From an uncultured Flavobacteriaceae bacterium (GTDB lineage Bacteria; Bacteroidota; Bacteroidia; Flavobacteriales; Flavobacteriaceae): DNA of 50,714 nucleotides. The notes under the pieces were generated by a model. That model was not told where the DNA came from, did not search any database, and worked only from the letters and a program-made list of their open reading frames with translations. The translations under genes were made by a program, and so were the position numbers. The stretch covers positions 1-50,714 of the forward strand of contig CANMXP010000028.1 of NCBI GenBank assembly GCA_947501845.1, read 5' to 3'. The stretch's first letter is position 1; every line of letters begins with the position of its first letter. Below, in pieces: positions 9,022-16,958 of this stretch.

Positions 9022-10935
9022 ATGGAGTTTACAAAACGAATAATATTATTCATTTCAGTCTTTACACTTTTTATAGCTTGTAAAGAAGAGCAGCTTCAAC
9101 TATTGAGCCCAGATGGCAATTTGGAGGTGTATTTTAATGTTTCTAACAACAACTTGTTAATTACTCAGCTTTTCAAAGGGGATACAATTATTAATAAATC
9201 TTCTTTGGGGTTGGTGATAGATAATTCAGATGTTTTTAAAAATTTCAAATTAAAGAACATAGAAAGACAAAATTTTAAAGAAACTTGGGAACCAGTAATT
9301 GGTAAATCAAAACAAGTTGAAAATAATTATAATGAGCTCATTGTTCATGGTATTAGTAATGGCAAAAACCCAACTGAATTTAATGTTGTTGTAAGATGTT
9401 ACAATGATGGTTTTGCGTATCGTTATAACATTCCAAAACAAGAGGGAAAAGATTCAATTCAAATCAATAGTGAATCAACAAAATTAATCTTTAACTCAGA
9501 TTTTACTTTTTGGGGGTATAATGGAGAACACCACAATATTGGACCAGTAATTTGGTCTAAAAGTAAGGACAGTATATATAGAATACCAGTAGTTACTAAA
9601 CAAAATAAAAACACTTATGTTGGTATTCATGAGGCTGAGATTATAAGCTATGCGCCTTTTGAAATTAAAAAGAGTACTGAGAATAATTCGGTGGGTATAG
9701 AAGTAAAAGAAACTAAAGATAGATTACCTATAAAAACGTCCTGGAGAACTTTTATTATTAGTGAAACAGCAGGAGATTTGGTTAACTCTAACCTATTAGT
9801 TAACCTTAACGAACCTTGCGAGATAGAAGAAACATCATGGATTAAGCCAGGTCGAGCCGTTTGGGATTGGCGTGTTTGGGGGTATAAAGCTCATGATGGA
9901 TTTGAGTATGGGTTAAACACAAAATCGCATTACAGATTTATTGATTTTGCTGCAGAAAATAATATTCAATATTTACTGATTGATGCAGATTGGTATGGCC
10001 CAGAATTTGAAAAAAACTCTGATCCCACAAAAGCACGAAAAGGTATCAATATCGAAGATTGTATGGCGTATGCGAAAGCTAAGGGAGTTGGTGTCATTCT
10101 ATATCTTAATGATGTTGGTGCCAAAAAGTATGGTTTAGAACGTATTTTGAAACAGTTTTCAGATTGGGGAGCAGCTGGTGTTAAATATGGTTTTATGAGA
10201 GGTTCTGTTGAAAAAAAAGTGCGTCACACCAGAAAAGTTGTTGAGTTATGTGCTAAATATAAATTGACGGTCAATTTTCATGATAATCCAATACCTCCCA
10301 GTGGAGACGATAGAACATGGCCAAATTTAATAACAAAAGAATTTTGCCATTCTCAAGCAGATGCATTACGCTCTTATTATCCAGAAACCATTGTTACAAC
10401 AACGTTTGTGAACATGATGGCGGGAGCTATTGATAATTGTGATGGTTGGTTCGACTTTAATAACAGTATAGAAAGGGTCAGAGTTTTTCAAGAAATACCT
10501 GGGACTGTAGCAGCTGAAGTTGCTAAATTGATTGTAGTTTATACAGGAATGAATATTATGCCAGATGCTCCAGAAGAGTATTTAAGGAAAGATGATTTAT
10601 TTGATTGCATTAGAAAAATGCCAGCGCAATTTGATAGTTTCAAAGTTATTGATGGTGAAATTGGAGAGTACATTGTAGTTGCAAGACAAACAGGAGAAAA
10701 TTGGTTTGTTGGATCCCTTACCAATAGAGACTCAAGAGCGTTAACTATTAAACTATCCTTTTTAAAAGAAGGTGTAAAGTACAAATTAACACTTTATGAA
10801 GATACTCCTGATAGCCATTTCTTAAATAACCGAGAAGCATATAAAACAACTAACAAAATAGTAACCAAAGGAGACGTTTTAAATGTAAAACTAGCACCAG
10901 GTGGTGGAAACGCTATGCGGTTGATTAAATTATAG
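9022..10935 (+). CDS. GH97 alpha-glycosidase, SusB-like inverting subgroup by sequence
   Basis: This is a 637-residue lipoprotein (Cys20). The N-terminal sandwich opens with LLSPDGNLEVYF, the GH97 hallmark, followed by the TIM barrel (WRVWGYKAHDG, LLIDADWYGPEF) and the C-terminal GH97 sandwich ending LAPGGGNAMRLIKL. In retaining GH97 alpha-galactosidases an Asp acts as nucleophile on barrel strand 4. Here that strand reads GVKYGFM, with Gly390 at the expected place, as in SusB-type inverting enzymes. Glu440 (ITKEFCH) and Glu499 (VAAEVAKL) are conserved acidic candidates. The likely reaction is hydrolysis of alpha-linked glucose or galactose with inversion, and the actual sugar is not decidable here. 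It is 21 bp after the DUF5703 gene and 28 bp before GH95. Confidence 0.92.
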   Translation: MEFTKRIILFISVFTLFIACKEEQLQLLSPDGNLEVYFNVSNNNLLITQLFKGDTIINKSSLGLVIDNSDVFKNFKLKNIERQNFKETWEPVIGKSKQVENNYNELIVHGISNGKNPTEFNVVVRCYNDGFAYRYNIPKQEGKDSIQINSESTKLIFNSDFTFWGYNGEHHNIGPVIWSKSKDSIYRIPVVTKQNKNTYVGIHEAEIISYAPFEIKKSTENNSVGIEVKETKDRLPIKTSWRTFIISETAGDLVNSNLLVNLNEPCEIEETSWIKPGRAVWDWRVWGYKAHDGFEYGLNTKSHYRFIDFAAENNIQYLLIDADWYGPEFEKNSDPTKARKGINIEDCMAYAKAKGVGVILYLNDVGAKKYGLERILKQFSDWGAAGVKYGFMRGSVEKKVRHTRKVVELCAKYKLTVNFHDNPIPPSGDDRTWPNLITKEFCHSQADALRSYYPETIVTTTFVNMMAGAIDNCDGWFDFNNSIERVRVFQEIPGTVAAEVAKLIVVYTGMNIMPDAPEEYLRKDDLFDCIRKMPAQFDSFKVIDGEIGEYIVVARQTGENWFVGSLTNRDSRALTIKLSFLKEGVKYKLTLYEDTPDSHFLNNREAYKTTNKIVTKGDVLNVKLAPGGGNAMRLIKL

Positions 10936-10963
10936 TATAATAAATTAAGTAAAGAATTTTAAG

Positions 10964-13360
10964 ATGAACCATAGTAGACTTTTTGAGGGGTTAAAATTAG
11001 TTTTAGGTCTATTCGTTTTTGTAAGTATATCCTCTTGTTCAGACGAAATACAGAAGCAAGAGCCTTATGAAACTCTAAAGTTGTGGTATAATAAACCATC
11101 CAACGAATGGAAAGAATCTTTACCAATAGGTAACGGTAGAATTGGGACTATGATAGCAGGAAATATTACTTCAGATACACTTGTGATGAATGAAGAAACT
11201 ATTTGGTCTGGAGGAATTCACAATTATATTAATGGTGAAGCAAATAAATATTTAGGGGAAATTCGTGAATTAATTTTAGATAAAAAATATGATGAAGCTC
11301 TCAAGTTGGGAGATGAACATATGATTGGTAAACCGCGTAAATTACAGATTTACCAGCCTTTAGGGAAATTGATTTTTAATTTCGGACATGAAAAAGCAAA
11401 TACCACGCATTATAAACGTTGTTTAAATTTAAATGATGCTTTAGTAAATGTGTCATACAAAAATAACGGGGATACATATACCCGTGAAATTTTCGCATCG
11501 CATCCTGATGATGTTATAGTCATGCGTTTTACTACTGATAATAGTGATGGAATCAAGTTTAAATTAAAACACACTTCAGAGCACAAATCAGTAGGGCTAT
11601 TAAAAGGAAAAACATATATCCTAAAAGGGGAAGGTAGTGCAGGGCAAAATATAGAGTCAGATATTCGTTTTGAGTCTCGAATAGAAATTTTAGGAGCAGG
11701 TGAATTTGCTTTAGATGCAGACGAAAAAGAAAGCTTGGAAGTAAAAGGAGGTAAAGAAATCATTCTATTGTATACCGCTGCTAGCAATTACAAAAGTTAC
11801 GATGATGTTTCAGGGAATCCAGAAGAAAAGTGTAGACATATTTTAGCTAAAGCAAGAGGTGAAAGTTATGCGGATTTATTTAAAAAGCATAAAGAAGACT
11901 ATGCAGGATTATTTGATAGAGTGGTGGTCGATTTTGGAAACTCTAAATCTTATAATATCCCTACCAATGAATTAATTGAGCGGGCAAAGAGCCAACAAGA
12001 GCCCCTTTTGGATGCACTTTTTTACCAAATGGGAAGGTACATAATTATAGCAGGATCAAGAAAAGGAACACAGCCACTAAACCTACAGAGTATTTGGAAT
12101 GATAGTATGAGTCCCCCTTGGGGCTGTAAATGGACACTTAATATTAATCTTCCAATGAATTATTGGATGGCAGAAACCAGTAATTTAGCAGAATTGCACG
12201 AACCTTTGTTTGAATTACTTTACGATTTAGAAAAAACAGGGGCTAAAGTGGCGAAAGAACATTATGGAGCAAGAGGTTTTGTGGCACACCACAATACCGA
12301 TTTATGGAGAGCTGCGGCTCCCGTAGATGGTGCTAACTGGGGGCTGTGGACGTTTGGAGGAGCTTGGTTAACAAGGCACCTGTGGGAAAGTTATCAATAT
12401 TCTCAAGATAAGGAATTTCTTGAAAAAGCTTATCCAGTAATGAAGAAGGCCTCTCTGTTCTTTTTTGATTTTTTATCAGAAGGAAATCAAGGCTATCTGG
12501 TTTCGTCGCCTAGTGTGTCATTCGAGCAGTCTTATACATTACCAAACGGTAAACATGGTAGATTGTGTGAAGGTCCAACCATGGACAACCAAATGCTTCG
12601 AGATTTATTTACAAATTGTTATAGAGCTGGTAAGATCTTAGAGGATGATAAGGTGTTTTTAGATAGCCTTAGTTTGATGAAAAATAGATTAAAGCCAACA
12701 ATAATTGATGCCGATACTGGAAAATTAATGGAATGGGCGTGGCCTGCCAAACAAAGAACAATAACGGGGCAAAATGCACCTTTATGGGGTGTGCATCCAG
12801 GGTATGAAATTAATTACATAGAAACACCAGAGCTTGCTGCAGCTGCAGAAAAAACATTACGTTATTCAGACGCCAAATCAGTTGGATGGCAGTCTAGGGG
12901 AAGTTGGATGAGCGGGACAAAGTCAAATTTTTGGGCACGTTTATATAAAGGAAATGAAGCCTACCATGAATATGAGAAAATTGTAGAAAAAAATTTATTT
13001 ACAAATTTATTTATGAATTTTTACCCTAAAAAATTCTTAATGGTAGATGGAAACCTTGGTGTTGCTGCAAGTTTCAACGAAATGCTAGTACAAAGTCACC
13101 GTATAAATGAAAAAGGAAACACAATTATAGATTTGTTGCCTGCCATGCCAGATGTTTGGAAAGAGGGATTTATAAAAGGGATTCGTGTAAGAGGAGGTTT
13201 TGAATTAGAAATGGCTTGGAAAAACAATAAACTAACTCGTTTAAAAATTATTTCAAAATCAGGGAATACATGTCGCTTAATTTATGGTGACCGTACGTTT
13301 GATGTTCAAACCAAGAAAGGTAAAGCATATACATTCGATGGTAGTTTGAACTTAAAATAA
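10964..13360 (+). CDS. GH95 alpha-L-fucosidase/alpha-galactosidase
   Basis: This is a 798-residue lipoprotein (SISSC, Cys25). The N-terminal domain has the family signature KESLPIGNGRIGTMIAG then MNEETIWSGG. The (alpha/alpha)6 barrel carries TQPLNLQSIWND and LNINLPMNYWMAE, where Asn393 and Asn395 match the Asn pair that activates water in characterised GH95 fucosidases. Glu521 in SPSVSFEQSY stands where the general acid is expected, although the usual SPEN form is changed to SFEQ. Known members invert alpha-1,2-linked L-fucose or alpha-L-galactose linkages. Co-occurrence with GH29 next door supports fucose release. The length is typical of the family. Confidence 0.93.
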   Translation: MNHSRLFEGLKLVLGLFVFVSISSCSDEIQKQEPYETLKLWYNKPSNEWKESLPIGNGRIGTMIAGNITSDTLVMNEETIWSGGIHNYINGEANKYLGEIRELILDKKYDEALKLGDEHMIGKPRKLQIYQPLGKLIFNFGHEKANTTHYKRCLNLNDALVNVSYKNNGDTYTREIFASHPDDVIVMRFTTDNSDGIKFKLKHTSEHKSVGLLKGKTYILKGEGSAGQNIESDIRFESRIEILGAGEFALDADEKESLEVKGGKEIILLYTAASNYKSYDDVSGNPEEKCRHILAKARGESYADLFKKHKEDYAGLFDRVVVDFGNSKSYNIPTNELIERAKSQQEPLLDALFYQMGRYIIIAGSRKGTQPLNLQSIWNDSMSPPWGCKWTLNINLPMNYWMAETSNLAELHEPLFELLYDLEKTGAKVAKEHYGARGFVAHHNTDLWRAAAPVDGANWGLWTFGGAWLTRHLWESYQYSQDKEFLEKAYPVMKKASLFFFDFLSEGNQGYLVSSPSVSFEQSYTLPNGKHGRLCEGPTMDNQMLRDLFTNCYRAGKILEDDKVFLDSLSLMKNRLKPTIIDADTGKLMEWAWPAKQRTITGQNAPLWGVHPGYEINYIETPELAAAAEKTLRYSDAKSVGWQSRGSWMSGTKSNFWARLYKGNEAYHEYEKIVEKNLFTNLFMNFYPKKFLMVDGNLGVAASFNEMLVQSHRINEKGNTIIDLLPAMPDVWKEGFIKGIRVRGGFELEMAWKNNKLTRLKIISKSGNTCRLIYGDRTFDVQTKKGKAYTFDGSLNLK

Positions 13361-13380
13361 AATATAAAAAACCAAAACAG

Positions 13381-14940
13381 ATGAAGCAAACGAAGAGAAT
13401 TTTACAATTTACTTTTACTTTAGGACTAATAATAACTGCTTTTTTTGCTTGTAAAAAGGTAGAACAAAAAGATGTTGTAGTGCAAAAGGAAAATACAATT
13501 CATTTTGAGCCAACAATAGAATCACTAAAGCAATATCAATGTCCAGAATGGTTTCGAGATGCTAAGTTTGGTATTTATATGCATTGGGGAGCTTATTCTG
13601 TTGCAGAGCAAGGCGAGTGGTATGCCAGAAGGTTGTATGTAGAAGATAGACCAGAGTATGCACACCATCTAAAAACATACGGACATCCATCAGAGTTTGG
13701 GTACAAAGATTTTATACCCATGTGGAAAGCAGAAAATTTTGATCCAGATAAATTAGTTGCATTGTTTAAGAAAGCAGGCGCCAAATACTTCACCCCATGT
13801 GCGGTACATCATGATAATTTCGATTTATGGAATTCTAAACATCATAAATGGAATGCTGTAAATATGGGGCCAAAGAAAGATTTAATTGGGATGTGGAGAG
13901 ATGCAACCCTTAAAGCAGGATTGCGTTTTGGGGTAACAACCCATTTATCAAGAAGTTACAGTTGGTTAAATACAGCTAATGGGGCCGATTCAGAAGGGCC
14001 TATGAAAGGTGTGCCTTATGATGGTGCACAAGGTGAAGGTGGAGGGCTTTATCCACCTAAACATGATGATACACATACCAGAGCACCATTTAATGCACCA
14101 AAAGCATGGAAGGATTTGTGGGCTAACAGACTTAAAGACTTAATAGATAATTACAATCCAGATTTGCTTTATTTTGACTGTGCTGTTCCTTTTAGAGGCG
14201 ATGATGAAGGAAAAACAGGTATGGAGGTTATCAGCCACTTATATAACCATAACACAGAAATTCATAATGGTAAAAATGAGGCAGTAATGACTATTAAAGA
14301 CCGTCCATGGCAAGGGCTGTATGCAGATGGTATAGCCACTCTTGACTTTGAAAGAGGAAAAGCGAGCCATATATTGAGTGAACCATGGCAAACAGATGAC
14401 TCCATGGGGCCATGGGGATACAATGTAAACAGGCCATATACTACAAGTGCGACTTTAATTGATAAATTAATTGATATTGTTAGTAAAAATGGCAATATGT
14501 TGCTTAATGTACCAATAAAAGCAGATGGGACATTAGATGAGACCGCCACATCTATTTTAGAAGATATGGGAGAATGGTTAGCTGTAAATGGTGAAGGTAT
14601 TTATGGTACAAGACCTTGGTATACTTTTGGAGAAGGGCCAACAACTCATATGCCCCATTTTACAAAAAAATCACCCTATGGTAAAAAGGATATTAGGTTT
14701 ACCAAAAAAGGAAATTACTTGTATGCTTTTGTTTTAGATTGGCCTGGCGATAATACCGAAATACTTATTGAAAAGATAACAAAATTAAATACCAGGGTTG
14801 GAGAAATTAAATCTATAGAATTGTTGGGATATGATGGTGAAATTAAATGGAAAGCTGGCCCTGATGGCTTGGTAATAAATACACCAGACCAAAAACCAAA
14901 TGACTTTGCTTATACATTTAAAATAGAATTGAAGGAGTAA
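13381..14940 (+). CDS. GH29 alpha-L-fucosidase
   Basis: This is a 519-residue lipoprotein (FFAC, Cys24). The catalytic barrel starts with PEWFRDAKFGIYMHWGAYS and EWYARRLY, followed by TPCAVHHDNFDLW, all GH29 landmarks. Asp266 in PDLLYFDCAVPF is the expected nucleophile of this retaining family. A short C-terminal sandwich follows (about 420-519). The family removes terminal alpha-L-fucose, and the acid/base residue is not conserved enough to name by eye. It is the last of the tightly spaced hydrolase run 253-14940, with a 20-bp gap from GH95, and its lipoprotein signal places it at the periplasmic face or cell surface. Confidence 0.94.
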   Translation: MKQTKRILQFTFTLGLIITAFFACKKVEQKDVVVQKENTIHFEPTIESLKQYQCPEWFRDAKFGIYMHWGAYSVAEQGEWYARRLYVEDRPEYAHHLKTYGHPSEFGYKDFIPMWKAENFDPDKLVALFKKAGAKYFTPCAVHHDNFDLWNSKHHKWNAVNMGPKKDLIGMWRDATLKAGLRFGVTTHLSRSYSWLNTANGADSEGPMKGVPYDGAQGEGGGLYPPKHDDTHTRAPFNAPKAWKDLWANRLKDLIDNYNPDLLYFDCAVPFRGDDEGKTGMEVISHLYNHNTEIHNGKNEAVMTIKDRPWQGLYADGIATLDFERGKASHILSEPWQTDDSMGPWGYNVNRPYTTSATLIDKLIDIVSKNGNMLLNVPIKADGTLDETATSILEDMGEWLAVNGEGIYGTRPWYTFGEGPTTHMPHFTKKSPYGKKDIRFTKKGNYLYAFVLDWPGDNTEILIEKITKLNTRVGEIKSIELLGYDGEIKWKAGPDGLVINTPDQKPNDFAYTFKIELKE

Positions 14941-15001
14941 TAATAAGCCTGAGTTAAGAATAAACACTCCCGCGTTAGTAATAAATTTAAACTATAGAGA
15001 A

Positions 15002-15466
15002 ATGAAAATTAAAGACCTAGTTTCAATAATCTTAAGAATTATTGGGTTGGTTGCATTTTGGAAATCAATCCAAACTTTTGGTTCAATGTTAAGTGGTATT
15101 GGAGTATTGACTTCAATGTTTTCAAATAATCATCATGTGAATAATTCATTTATGATTGTTATAGGGACGGCTATGGTTTTGAATTTTATATTACCCTTAA
15201 CTGTTGCTATTATATTCATATTTCGGACTGAAAGAGTGTTGTCAATAATTAAGATTAAAGAGCAAGACCAGATCGATTTAAATCTTGACAAACATTTACT
15301 TTATCATCTGGTAATAATTGTATTTGGGTTTATGATTATTATGCATGGATCTGGAAATTTTCTTGAGTTTAATTTCAAGACTGATACTAAAACAGAATAT
15401 ACTACAAAAACATTTCGAATAAAAATCAATCGCCGAATATTTCAAAAGAGGAAAAGGTTTTTGTGA
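15002..15466 (+). CDS. Hypothetical membrane protein, probably frameshifted near its 3' end
   Basis: The 154-residue open frame has three hydrophobic segments (about residues 7-40, 50-72 and 98-116). I recognise no family. The end of the frame becomes basic and unlike the rest (INRRIFQKRKRFL). Another frame stays open from about 15387 and continues to TAA 15595-15597, encoding SKEEKVFVTNSKSKNI and then a fourth hydrophobic stretch (YFALIEIVFGVVLL). One extra A in the AAAAA run near 15406-15410 would join the two into one four-helix protein ending at 15597. The cause may be a real single-base mutation or a sequence error. It interrupts the run of sugar-degradation genes and shows no obvious link to it. 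Confidence 0.5.
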   Translation: MKIKDLVSIILRIIGLVAFWKSIQTFGSMLSGIGVLTSMFSNNHHVNNSFMIVIGTAMVLNFILPLTVAIIFIFRTERVLSIIKIKEQDQIDLNLDKHLLYHLVIIVFGFMIIMHGSGNFLEFNFKTDTKTEYTTKTFRIKINRRIFQKRKRFL

Positions 15467-15696
15467 CAAACTCAAAGAGTAAGAATATAAACTATTTTGC
15501 TTTGATTGAGATTGTTTTTGGAGTTGTTTTATTGACTAAAGCTACTGATATATCTAAGAAAATCGAGAATAATTTTACTTCAAAAAGAACTGATTAATTA
15601 ATAATTAAAACTATAAGAACAGGTATAAGTAATGGTGGTAATATATTCAAGGAATTTGTCACTAATCATATAATTTACCTTCAGTTCATTAAAAAT

Positions 15697-16617
15697 ATGC
15701 ATTTACATTTAAAAATAGTGATATGGATTGTGGTTGGAATTACAGGATGTGGTTATATATCGGCTCAAAATAATCCCCTAAACATGAATGCACTATACAC
15801 TGCCGACCCTACTGCCCGAAATTGGGGAGATAATAAGATATGGCTTTATACGTCACACGATGTACCCTGTATGGCAAGCTATTCAGCAATGAACGATTGG
15901 CATGTTTTTTCTTCTAAAAATGGTACAAGTTGGAAAGACCATGGTAGTATACTTTCATTAGATAAATTAAATCAACAAGGTTGGCAGGTATATAATGCCT
16001 GGGCACCAGATTGTGTGAAAAAAGATAGTCGTTATTATTTTTATTTCCCTGTTAAAGGGATGAAAGACAAGGAATGGAAGATAGGTGTTGCTAGTAGTAA
16101 AAAACCTTATGGACCATTTGAGACTCCCAAATTAGTGGCCGCAAATTGGGGTATAGATCCTAATGTGTTTGTAGATGATGATGGAAGAGCTTATTTGTAC
16201 TGTCAATTTAAAATGGGGGAGCTTAATGATGATATGGTGACTGTTAAAGAAGAGACCATTGTCGAATTAAAAGATGTAGCTCACATTCCGTATAGTCATT
16301 ATGAAGGGCCTTTTGTGTTTAAACGAAATAATAAATATTACTACCTGTGTTCATCCGAAGGTTACAAACGATTAATTTATTATATGAGTGATCACCCATT
16401 AGGCCCATGGGAATATAAAGGAACATTAATGGCACCAGACGAAAGACCAGCAGAAAACAATCACTGTTCTGTAGTTAAATTTAAGGATAAATGGGTCTTG
16501 TTTTATCACCGAAAGGAATGTAATAAAGCACGTAAAATATGTGCAGATTATATGTCTTTTAATGATGATGGAAGTATTCAGGAAGTCATCAGAACAGAAA
16601 AAGGTATAGGATTTTAG
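15697..16617 (+). CDS. GH43-type beta-propeller glycosidase
   Basis: The 306-residue exported enzyme has a signal peptide of about 23 residues (ending YISA). The three carboxylates of the GH43 active site are visible: Asp37 in YTADPTA (base), Asp154 in WGIDPNVFVDDDG (pKa modulator) and Glu203 in SHYEGPFVFKRN (acid). Blade repeats such as DSRYYFYFPV and RNNKYYYLCSS fit a single five-bladed propeller with no extra domain. GH43 members invert alpha-L-arabinofuranosyl, beta-D-xylosyl or galactosyl bonds, and the subfamily cannot be read by eye. It is preceded by 99 bp after the frameshifted membrane gene and followed by a 341-bp gap, so it probably ends a transcription unit. Confidence 0.88.
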   Translation: MHLHLKIVIWIVVGITGCGYISAQNNPLNMNALYTADPTARNWGDNKIWLYTSHDVPCMASYSAMNDWHVFSSKNGTSWKDHGSILSLDKLNQQGWQVYNAWAPDCVKKDSRYYFYFPVKGMKDKEWKIGVASSKKPYGPFETPKLVAANWGIDPNVFVDDDGRAYLYCQFKMGELNDDMVTVKEETIVELKDVAHIPYSHYEGPFVFKRNNKYYYLCSSEGYKRLIYYMSDHPLGPWEYKGTLMAPDERPAENNHCSVVKFKDKWVLFYHRKECNKARKICADYMSFNDDGSIQEVIRTEKGIGF

Positions 16618-16958
16618 TATCAGAAAGTTGAAATTTAATAAAATATTATAAGGGCTTTTGTTAGAGCGCTTTTTAATTAAGTAATCAATTGTATTTTTAG
16701 ATTCATTTAAAAACAAGTATTGAAAAGACACTCCTGTTTTGAATATTTATAACACTATATAGACCAAATTAACACCCCTGCTTAATTTTTATAGTGATTA
16801 TTTTTACTCAATAGTAGATTATGATGAAGTTTTTAATCTAAAAAATCGTTTTAAATCAGATGATACCTACTAAGGGGCATTTGTAAGAAGGGTTAAAATA
16901 AGAGGTTGTAATTACATAAAAAAGTTAATGTTCATATATAATTTTAGTAAAAACTTAA
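16618..16958 (+). other. 341-bp intergenic region, no gene seen
   Basis: This AT-rich spacer lies between the GH43 and GH141-like genes. I see no credible coding frame: the minus-strand frame across 16426-16731 mostly shadows GH43. There is no strong hairpin with a T-tract and no copy of the ECF-type promoter element described at 38743. Its length and place suggest it holds the promoter of the 16959-22905 gene group, but I cannot point to specific boxes. Confidence 0.5.
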
